From: Aphis gossypii
Lineage: Eukaryota; Arthropoda; Insecta; Hemiptera; Aphididae
Reading direction: 5' to 3'
DNA: 64,000 bases
Assembly (NCBI RefSeq): GCF_020184175.1
Contig: NC_065530.1
Span: 38,541,260-38,605,259, forward strand
Below are positions 55,180 through 64,000 of this stretch, piece after piece (the stretch's first letter is position 1; each line of letters begins with the position of its first letter). A program made the position numbers and the translations under genes. The notes under the pieces are model-generated. The model was not told where the DNA came from. It saw nothing but the letters and a program-made list of their open reading frames with translations, and ran no database searches.

Positions 55180-55435
55180 TACCAAATTTCATGAAGATAG
55201 GATAATTTGGTAAGAAGTTATAAGGTTGTAGGGTAGTCAATACAATAACCAAACTAATAGCAACCAAAATTCCAATCGTAAATCTCAAAATGTCTGTTTG
55301 AGCACCTTTTTATTGACAAAAGTGCTACTTAAACCTTCAGCAGAGTGTGGGGTATAACAGTAAAAAATTTCAGCCAAATCGGTTCAGTAGTTTTCTCGGT
55401 TAGCGCGGTCGTAGAAAACCCCTTACAATTGTATA
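55180..55435. repeat. Probable decayed interspersed repeat
   Basis: It contains CAAATTTCATGAAGATAGG and TTTCAGCCAAATCGGTTCAG, followed by TAGTTTTCTCGGTTAG. Such 'aaatttca...atcggt...gt(c)gtttt' wording is common in dispersed repeats of insect genomes (from recall). Ends and class cannot be defined by eye. Confidence 0.35.
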
Positions 55436-55957
55436 TAATAATATTCGTCATATAAAGATAGGTCGATAAAGATATGGACTACAAGGTCTATGGTTGCATA
55501 TAAAAAAAATATCAGCGTTGATAATAATTTTAACTATGAAGATAAGTAAAAATAAATATAAAATATTATCGATTTAGTTATTGAATCATTTGAAACTTGA
55601 ATTGACTAACCCTGGGCATTTCAATACCCATTAACTTTATGACTACTGACTAGGTCCCTCACTCTCTAGTGGTCTAATACTTCCAATTTGTATTTAATTT
55701 TACTGTTGAGACACTGCCATATTACTACAATTTTTTTAAACGCCGTATTATTTCTTAGTTTAGTCACAGATTACTAGGTATCAAAAGTATGGTCTGAGAA
55801 AAATGAAAAACATAAAATACTAGAATTTTTTGTATTACATTTTATATACTAAGTTATATATTATTGCAACTTAACAGTACCTATTAATTTAACTTCTATT
55901 ATAATATAAAAATGTTGATATAATATTTTTCAAATATTCAGCTTTCTATTATCATTG

Positions 55958-56271
55958 GAGCACGGATTTGTATGCACTAAATGTATCGAAATATGCCAAG
56001 TAAAAAATATGCAGTAAAAATCATAAAAATTGTTTTTATTTATAGAAAATTCACAAATTAAACAACTTACAATCATTTTATTAATTACTTAAATAAACTA
56101 AGTATATAAGAAATTGTAGTTTAATATGCAATATATTTCAAATTTTGTAAAAATATACAGAAATATACAAATAAAATTTCACCATTAAATTAAAATTATT
56201 ATGGTTCGTGCGGATAACTGAAAAAAAATCTAAAAAAGGAAAAAATATGCAATTGCATAGAAATCCGCGCT
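55958..56271. mobile_element. MITE-like element with imperfect terminal inverted repeats
   Basis: The left end GAGCACGGATTTGTATGCA matches the reverse complement of the right end TAGCGCGGATTTCTATGCA at 16 of 19 positions. The interior has no open frame and repeats AATATGC several times. A TATCATT sequence occurs near both ends (about 55949 and 56279), but the exact target duplication is unresolved, so the superfamily is not assigned. Confidence 0.5.
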
Positions 56272-57009
56272 ATAATACTATCATTAATAGTGCCATTATC
56301 GCACTTGTAAGTTTATGTACCTACCTTGGAATACCCATGGGTAGTGAATGGTTAATGAGTTGAGTTATCTTTAGAGTTCACGTAATACTTATGTTTGTTT
56401 TATTAAACATAATCAATTGTGTTTTTACAAATTTGGCTACGATTCTACCAGAAAGTCATAAAAACAGTTCAGAAAACAAGGCACAAAACAGACCCCTAAT
56501 TCTATATATAATAATTTTATTATAATTTATAACCCGTGTCCAATTCCACAGAAATCAAAGATGAACATTTAAAAAATGTGTTTCAAATCATTAAATTAGA
56601 TCAGTCACGGATTTTGTAGTGAACAAATAATGTTTTGAATTATTCTGCAATAAATATAATAGGTACCTATTTATTAATAATTTATTATTATGTACGGCAC
56701 TAAATTAAATTATTGTCTGGATTGGAATTTAGCTGCATTATAATAAACTATTACAATAGTGTTGTCTAGAACAGAAAAATGTTTATAAATTAATTTTAAT
56801 GAAAATATATTATACTTGGTTTTAAGGCGTACAACCATTATAATGTATCAGGTACTAAACGATTGGTGTTGTAAAAAAAAGTTATATAGGTAACTACCTA
56901 TTTTGTTTATTTAAAATCGAGTTTTGACCAAAATCCTTTTATAGTGTATAATTATAATTATTTTTTTAAGTTGAACACTATTAAGACTAGATATTTTATA
57001 GGTAAAGTC

Positions 57010-57440
57010 TGCCACGTAACATTTCAATGGTAGAAACGTTAATGACGCCGTGCCGAAAGACTAACCCAAAATCGTCAATTTTGAAAAGCCACCGTTCGTC
57101 GACATATGGATCGATTGTCAATCTGCAAACACCCAGGTGTTGGGAAACTCGTATAGAATGTGTTCAAAGGGGTTTTGTACATTTTAATTCGGTTTCAGTC
57201 ATACGGTAGACCATTAAACATGGTGTACGAAAATCCGGTCGGAAGCGTGTGAATAACGATCCATGGTGGTTTTTTGATACCGGATAGCGTTGAAAAAGTT
57301 ATGAGATATCATTTGAAATTTAGTTGGCTTTCCGGAGAACTCAAAACGAGATTCGTACGACGATTATTTGCCGAGAAATCGCGAAAAACGTTTGTACAAC
57401 CGTAACCGCGTCGACGACGCGAATCACAGTGGTTTACTAG
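57010..57440. promoter_or_regulatory. Less AT-rich upstream region of H1
   Basis: About 430 bp of clearly higher G+C than the flanks, with no long coding frame of merit. It ends at the H1 core promoter. It may be the H1 regulatory region; no factor sites were confidently recognised. Confidence 0.4.
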
Positions 57441-57456
57441 TCGGTACGGTACGGTG

Positions 57457-57462
57457 TATATA
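57457..57462 (+). promoter_or_regulatory. TATA box of H1
   Basis: GGTGTATATAGTCGCG lies about 90 nt before the H1 start; TATA position fits a start site near 57487. Confidence 0.65.
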
Positions 57463-57547
57463 GTCGCGTACCATTTCGTTCGATAGCCATACGTAAATCT
57501 TTAGTGTTTTCTGAGATATTACAACTTACAAAATCAACTACGCCAAC

Positions 57548-58174
57548 ATGACAGACAACGTCGTCGTTTCCACTCCAGCACCAGTTGCCGCATCGCCAGC
57601 CGCGAAGAAATCCCCGGCCAAGAAGAAGGTGACTGCTGCTTCTAAAGCGAAGAAGCCCGCAGCGACCCATCCTACCACATCGGTGATGGTCACGTCTGCG
57701 ATCAAGGAGCTGAAGGAGAAGAAAGGTTCGTCCCTGCCGGCCATCAAAAAATACTTGGCAGCCAACTACAAAGTCGATCCCGCTAAGTTGGCACCGTTCA
57801 TCAGGAAATTTTTGAAAGCCGCCGTCGCTAACGGCACTGTCCTCCAGACTAAAGGAACCGGAGCATCTGGACACTTCAAGCTGCCAGTGGCCGAGGTTAA
57901 ACCTAAAAAGAAAACTGCTGTGGTCAAGAAGAAGAAGCCAGTCGTTAAAAAGGTCAAAGCCCCGGGAGCTACAAAGAGGAAATCAACGTCCGCCAAAAAA
58001 GTAAAACCCGCAGCCGGCGAACCAGCAGCTAAAAAAGTCAAGAAAGCAGTTGCTGCTAAACCTAAGGCCACCAAGCCGAAGAAGTCGCCTGCTAAACCAA
58101 AAAAACCGGCCGCTGCTAAACCCAAAGCTAAGAAGACTCCAACCAAGAAAACCGCAGCCCCCAAGAAGAAGTAA
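57548..58174 (+). CDS. H1: Linker histone H1
   Basis: This intronless 208-residue frame has an Ala/Pro/Lys-rich N-terminal tail (1-40), a winged-helix globular domain (about 41-112) beginning HPTTSVMVTSAIKELKEKKG and running through SLPAIKKYLAANY to GTGASGHFKL, and a long Lys/Ala/Pro-rich C-terminal tail with repeats such as KPKKSPAKPKK and SPAK/SPXK-like sites. H1 binds linker DNA at the nucleosome entry and exit. It is the only H1 in the window and stands at the centre of the mirror-image cluster. The consensus stem-loop shows it is replication-dependent. Confidence 0.98.
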   Translation: MTDNVVVSTPAPVAASPAAKKSPAKKKVTAASKAKKPAATHPTTSVMVTSAIKELKEKKGSSLPAIKKYLAANYKVDPAKLAPFIRKFLKAAVANGTVLQTKGTGASGHFKLPVAEVKPKKKTAVVKKKKPVVKKVKAPGATKRKSTSAKKVKPAAGEPAAKKVKKAVAAKPKATKPKKSPAKPKKPAAAKPKAKKTPTKKTAAPKKK

Positions 58175-58209
58175 ATTATTGCTGTTAATTGCCTTTTGCC
58201 CTTTAAAAC

Positions 58210-58225
58210 GGCCCTTTTCAGGGCC
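58210..58225 (+). terminator. Histone 3' stem-loop of H1
   Basis: GGCCCTTTTCAGGGCC, 35 nt after the stop. Confidence 0.98.
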
Positions 58226-58239
58226 ACCAATTTACATAA

Positions 58240-60385
58240 CATTCTAAATTTACCTAATAAAACAACCCCTTCAAACGGAGATCGAGAACACTAGCAAGCG
58301 AACGCGTTCTGTTGTATAAATTTTGTTTTACTCTAATTTACTGTTGCTCTCCCCCTTGGTTGTGTGTTAAGCAAAGTGCAGTAACTTGAATACCATTGAG
58401 TTAGCATTGTAGGTACATCGATTATACACATTTTCTATACTAGTGTTACTTGTAATTTGTATTTAATCGTTTTATATTTTTCCGATTATAAATTATTTGC
58501 TTATGTATTCGCAAATTTTTGTAGTGAACGTTATTATTTTTTATACAGATACTAACCGTAAAATTTAGTTACCGCATTTTCACCTTGTAAAAAAAAAAAT
58601 AAACGGCATAATGTTGCAAAGTAATAACTTAAGGGAACTTTAATAAAATTCATATAATAGGTCAATCAAAGTATACTGCCCTCCTAGTTTAAATTACTTT
58701 GTTAATTCCCTTGTTTAGTGCACAATGCACCTATCGAAATATCGTGCTTATAAATAAAATTAAATAAGGTATAAATCTATTTTGTTTTTACTGATAAGAC
58801 GTGTGATAGTAATAAACATATTAGTTAAATAATTAACACAATATAATCAAATGGTAGTAGTTAGTACCACGGTATCTGATCAATCTTAATAAATGTTTCT
58901 GTTCATAACTTTTGGCCTAGGTATGACGTTTTAGGTATGATTATTACTTATTAGGTATTATGTACATTGAGAGATTATTTTACTAATGGAATAAGCAGTA
59001 TCTCCGTTGTATATTCTCTAAGAATGTATGTACATACTGTGTTTCCCTAGTATTTGACAATATTTTGGTCGTATCGAAATTTTATAATGTTTTTTTAAAA
59101 ACATTTCTAGTAGAGTTACGGTGTTTTTCCCGAGGAAATAAAGACACAAAATTATGTAATCATACCGGATATGAATTAACCTCAATTTTGAAACTTCGGC
59201 ACTTTGCTTGTTCCACTGAGTACACTTTGTACTTTATTATTATAAATTGACACTGTAATGGATGTGTTGAGCTGATGAAACATTGTTATGTACTATGTAA
59301 TAAATTGATGTTTTTCGTCGTTATTACATGCTGTACGAATCAGAACATTTTAAAGAGTCTAACGATAATGTTCCAGCTCATGTTGTGCAGTAGTATGATT
59401 TCCAGATGTTTTCAAAAAAGACAGGAACGTGAGAGGACTTGTATGGATCATAAAAAGCATGTCATTTTGAAGGAGATTAAAATTTACAATCTTAGGTTAG
59501 ATAGATAATTTCACTTAAAGTTTTTAATTTTTATATTATTTTTTATTATTGGTCGTGCCGCACATAAACATAAATTTGTTATTTAAAAATCATATTGTAA
59601 GACATAAATAATAATTATTATTACTGATATAACTGTATCAGTAAATAGTCGGAAACTATATTAAATAGTCTTACTTTTGAATACGTCTTTGTATTTCAGT
59701 ATTTCTCACTTATCATTCGATTATTTATATTGTAAACATTATAATAAACCAGTTCAAAGCAATGTTAAATGTCTGTTGTTTAGTATTATTCTATTTTTCA
59801 GGTATCGATAACTATAGGCGCGCGAGTGTGCTATTATGAAAGGGGACCCGTACCGTCGCATCGATAGACCAAGTTGGTGAGATAATAATATTACAGTTCT
59901 GTATTATTGTTAATTTTTATAAAGTCTATTGTGGCATCGCGACAAACATGTCATTCCGTCGCCTGATTTTATTTCATATGACTATATGAAAGAATAAATA
60001 CTAAATAGTACGTTATTTACAATCCACATATTATCATATCATTTTTCGAGAAGCTTTTTTTTTTATTATTATTTAGTATAATAGCGTAGTATTAGTATAG
60101 CGTTAGTATATTTAGCGAATTAAAAATGATTGTTGTAATTCATTCGGCGATAAGTAGGTACTGATATTATCATTAAACATTTGATTATTCCCCATCATTA
60201 GTTGGCGAACCGGCAAGTTAGTATATTATACTTATATTACATACAACTATACAAGTTTTATCTGTCAGGTTAAAATTTTTTGTTACATAATAATATTATA
60301 GTAACATTAATTAAATTTTATAAGTATTTAAATTATACAACCCTAAACACGGTGATGCTTAATTTTAAGTCTGATAGTATTTGAC
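58240..60385. other. Spacer between H1 and right H3
   Basis: No gene was recognised; the open frames at 59065-59508 have no domain and AT-rich composition. A G+C-richer patch at 59800-59880 carries TATCGATA and a second ATCGAT site. Confidence 0.6.
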
Positions 60386-60395
60386 AATTTGTAGT

Positions 60396-60411
60396 GGCCC
60401 TGAAAAGGGCC
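60396..60411 (-). terminator. Histone 3' stem-loop of right H3
   Basis: Minus-strand GGCCCTTTTCAGGGCC, 27 nt after the stop, the shortest distance in the cluster. Confidence 0.98.
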
Positions 60412-60438
60412 GTTTTAGGGGATTACCAATCAGACGGT

Positions 60439-61453
<1,015 letters not shown>

Positions 61454-61498
61454 ACCATCATCCGCCACACACACACACACCATCTTTTATAATAAAAA

Positions 61499-61514
61499 GG
61501 CCCTTTTCAGGGCC
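61499..61514 (+). terminator. Histone 3' stem-loop of right H4
   Basis: GGCCCTTTTCAGGGCC, 45 nt after the stop, the longest distance in the cluster. Confidence 0.98.
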
Positions 61515-61519
61515 ACCAA

Positions 61520-62625
61520 ATGCACCAATTAGTCTTTTTTTTTTTTATTATTTGTTTTAAATATTTCAATAAGCAAACTATACATATTTTCGTTGCTTCG
61601 CTCCGCTACTAAAGTATTCTTACTCATGTTTACACGCTATAGTATAATACGTATTTAAAATTTATCTTATGTAACTGTGTATACTACAGACGGACCAAAT
61701 TATTATGTTATTAATTATTATAAGGTTATATCTACCTATGTGTATCGTTTTAGTAATTTTAGCAAACTGATTGGCCGAACAAATACATTCGGATAAATTT
61801 TGATTGCCTAATGCTTACGTTGGTGTTAGTTCGTGGTTAATGTTTTTGGTGTATAGATGATACTCCTGACATATCTCTTCCATATTTGTATTTTGCACCA
61901 CCCTACATTGATTTTTTTTTTTTAGAAATTTTATTAGAATTTTTTTTTTTTAAAGACCCAATTTGATTTCCTTTTTAATTTTGGACCAACTCATTTATTC
62001 ACTGATACTATTTCTTCTAACGAAAAAATATCGAATCGGTAAACGGATGGATAATTATTTAACATATTAATAACTTTATTTTTCATTAGCTTCTAGAATC
62101 ACAAAAAGCTTAAATCTTTTTTGATTATTCGTTACTATTTTTATTTATTTGTATACTTTGTTTTTGTGAATTGTTTAAAAAAAAACCCTCTACCACAATC
62201 TTTTAGCATTTCTGAACAATGAGAATATTATATTAAATGTTTTAATAAGTTTTTTTTTAATGAGCTATTAATAACTCATATTTTGTATTCTTTTTTTTTT
62301 TAGTGTAACACAAATTTATTATATTCTGTATAATATTGTGTTCTATGTACAAAATTATATTTATTTGAAAAATAATTAATTACATAAACGTAAGTTTGTG
62401 AAATAATGCAACACAGACCGGTGTGAGTTAACAATTTTATAATACCTGGTAAATGTACATAATGTCTAAAAGGCCCACGATTGAAATTTTATGATAAAAA
62501 CAAATTCACAATTATTTTTACGTTGTCTGGAACGCAATATGATTCAAATAAAATCATTAAAAAAAAAAAAAATCAGTAATATCTATTAGAAACAGGGCTA
62601 TGATATAACAAAAATATTTAATAAA
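61520..62625. other. Spacer between right H4 and right H2A
   Basis: AT-rich with several poly-T runs; no gene seen. It is the mirror counterpart of 51830-53340 but about 400 bp shorter and without obvious similarity by eye. Confidence 0.6.
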
Positions 62626-62631
62626 ATTGGT

Positions 62632-62647
62632 GGCCCTGAAAAGGGCC
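62632..62647 (-). terminator. Histone 3' stem-loop of right H2A
   Basis: Minus-strand GGCCCTTTTCAGGGCC, 42 nt after the stop. Confidence 0.98.
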
Positions 62648-62689
62648 TTTTTAGTAGAAAATAGGAAGAATCACAGTGGAAAAATAAAT

Positions 62690-63067
62690 TTAGACTTTCT
62701 TTTCCGTCTTCTTGGGCAAGAGAACAGCTTGGATGTTTGGCAACACACCGCCTTGGGCGATTGTCACTCCGGACAACAACTTGTTCAATTCTTCGTCATT
62801 TCTGATGGCCAATTGCAAATGTCTGGGAATGATACGAGATTTCTTGTTGTCACGGGCAGCGTTACCGGCCAACTCCAAAACTTCAGCTGCCAAATATTCC
62901 ATGACGGCGGCCAAGTACACTGGTGCTCCGGCTCCGACACGTTCGGCGTAGTTTCCTTTCCTCAACAGACGATGGATACGACCGACCGGGAACTGGAGTC
63001 CGGCACGGGACGACCTGGTCTTGGATTTACCTCCTTTGGATTTGCCTGCTTTGCCTCTTCCGCTCAT
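62690..63067 (-). CDS. H2A: Histone H2A (right copy)
   Basis: 125 residues, protein identical to the left H2A. The start is taken at MSGRGKAG (63067); the upstream in-frame ATG at 63169 lies beyond the TATA box (63150-63144) and cannot be used from this promoter. It is divergent from the right H2B with 421 bp between starts. Confidence 0.99.
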   Translation of the reverse strand: MSGRGKAGKSKGGKSKTRSSRAGLQFPVGRIHRLLRKGNYAERVGAGAPVYLAAVMEYLAAEVLELAGNAARDNKKSRIIPRHLQLAIRNDEELNKLLSGVTIAQGGVLPNIQAVLLPKKTEKKV

Positions 63068-63488
63068 GACTGTAATTTCGTTCGACGACTGTGTTGAACT
63101 GTATTTCAAAACTGAATGATACTCTAATCGGGCTGGACGTTGCTTATATAGCCGTGAATTAGAGAACAATACTGCGATTGGACCGATTCGACCGTTATGA
63201 CGACACTACACAACACCGTGTTTGCTTTACAACTACTACTAAACGGTGTTGTTTTTTATCAACATATTGATGATGTTGTTAGTGGAGAAACTATTATTCT
63301 TAACGATAACACACACGCTGATGAATTCAATTTATTCTGTTATACTCGATAAATTTTCGACCAATGAACAAACGACGTATAGCGCTTGATTACTAATATA
63401 TACCATCGTCTTTCCGTGTCAACGCATCATTCAGATATCGTCTGTCAACCGTTACGCTTACAACGAAAACGCAGAATAATATTCTAAA
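63068..63488. promoter_or_regulatory. Divergent H2A-H2B promoter region (right)
   Basis: H2A side: minus-strand TATATAA (63150-63144). H2B side: CCAAT (63361-63365 region), TATATA (63397-63402) and initiator TCATTC with A+1 at 63429. The element order matches the left region but the surrounding sequence is largely different. Confidence 0.8.
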
Positions 63489-63866
63489 ATGGCTCCAGGA
63501 GGAAAATCCGCTGGCAAAGCAATGAAGAAGTCCGGCAAGGCGCAAAAGAACATCACCAAATCCGACAAGAAGCGCAAGCCCAAGAGGAAAGAATCGTACG
63601 CCATCTACATCTACAAAGTGTTGAAACAAGTACATCCCGACACCGGAGTTTCCTCAAAGGCCATGAGCATCATGAACAGTTTCGTCAACGATCTGTTCGA
63701 ACGCATCGCCGCCGAATCCAGTCGTCTTGCCCACTACAACAAGCGCTCGACCATCACCAGTCGGGAAATCCAAACCGCCGTCCGTCTCTTGTTGCCCGGT
63801 GAATTGGCCAAGCACGCCGTCAGTGAAGGAACAAAGGCAGTGACCAAATACACCAGCTCCAAATAA
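63489..63866 (+). CDS. H2B: Histone H2B (right copy)
   Basis: 125 residues, one shorter than the left copy: MKKSGKAQKNITKSDKK against MKKSSGKAQKNIAKSDKK. The remainder, from KRKPKRKESYAIYIYK to KYTSSK, is the same. Intronless, with a TATA/Inr promoter and the 3' stem-loop. Confidence 0.99.
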   Translation: MAPGGKSAGKAMKKSGKAQKNITKSDKKRKPKRKESYAIYIYKVLKQVHPDTGVSSKAMSIMNSFVNDLFERIAAESSRLAHYNKRSTITSREIQTAVRLLLPGELAKHAVSEGTKAVTKYTSSK

Positions 63867-63896
63867 TTTGTGTTGACCACTTCACGTTACTAAAAC

Positions 63897-63912
63897 GGCC
63901 CTTTTCAGGGCC
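63897..63912 (+). terminator. Histone 3' stem-loop of right H2B
   Basis: GGCCCTTTTCAGGGCC, 30 nt after the stop. Confidence 0.98.
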
Positions 63913-64000
63913 ACCACTTCTATACATAATTACCTACCTCTATAAGACGACTACCTGAATACCTGATAAATCATTATTTGATGATATGTATTATATCTAT

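Larger units (their letters stand above)
54490..57009. other. Spacer between left H3 and H1
   Basis: No gene. It holds a probable transposon-derived repeat around 55180-55435 and a MITE-like element at about 55958-56271. The rest is AT-rich. Confidence 0.55.

Noticed and set aside
55049..55288. 79-residue hydrophobic open frame
   Set aside because: Lies in a probable decayed repeat; hydrophobicity follows from AT-rich codons.
62690..63169. 159-residue N-terminally extended H2A
   Set aside because: The upstream ATG lies on the far side of the TATA box; the extension is not histone-like.

Overview
The window looks like a contig from an aphid (Hemiptera: Sternorrhyncha). The evidence is very AT-rich non-coding DNA with frequent 'ataggtacctac'-type words, long introns with GT-AG boundaries, metazoan replication-dependent histone genes with 3' stem-loops, and a cadherin gene. 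The aphid assignment rests on recalled compositional habit and is inference; animal, and very probably insect, is secure.

Region 1 (1 to about 36.6 kb, minus strand) is the 5' part of one cadherin gene. I assembled six coding exons by splice site and reading phase. They give a signal-peptide exon at 29.8 kb, a 27.6-kb intron, then five exons between 2192 and 275 that encode the first extracellular cadherin repeat and the start of the second. The gene continues beyond base 1. A TATA/initiator pair on the minus strand near 36.55 kb is the best promoter candidate. The giant intron has no convincing gene. It holds a perfect 324-bp tandem duplication, a hairpin with flanking direct repeats, a triple GATA-like motif, and several less AT-rich islands that could be regulatory.

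Region 2 (about 36.6 to 50.5 kb) is intergenic and carries transposons. It contains a 247-bp hAT-type miniature element with an 8-bp target duplication (39581-39827) and a complete 4.4-kb Kolobok-type DNA transposon (43235-47623). The transposon is flanked by TTAA and has terminal inverted repeats of about 190 bp. It encodes an intact THAP-domain transposase and a second, spliced gene of the P2X7-receptor C-terminal-like family.

Region 3 (50.5 to 64 kb) is a replication-dependent histone cluster in near-perfect mirror order: H2B(-) H2A(+) H4(-) H3(+) H1(+) H3(-) H4(+) H2A(-) H2B(+). A single H1 sits at the centre. All nine genes are intronless and intact, and each has the consensus histone 3' stem-loop 27-45 nt after its stop. 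H2A/H2B and H3/H4 are divergent pairs sharing short promoter regions. The two H4-H3 promoter regions are almost identical while the two H2A-H2B promoter regions have diverged, which suggests local gene conversion.
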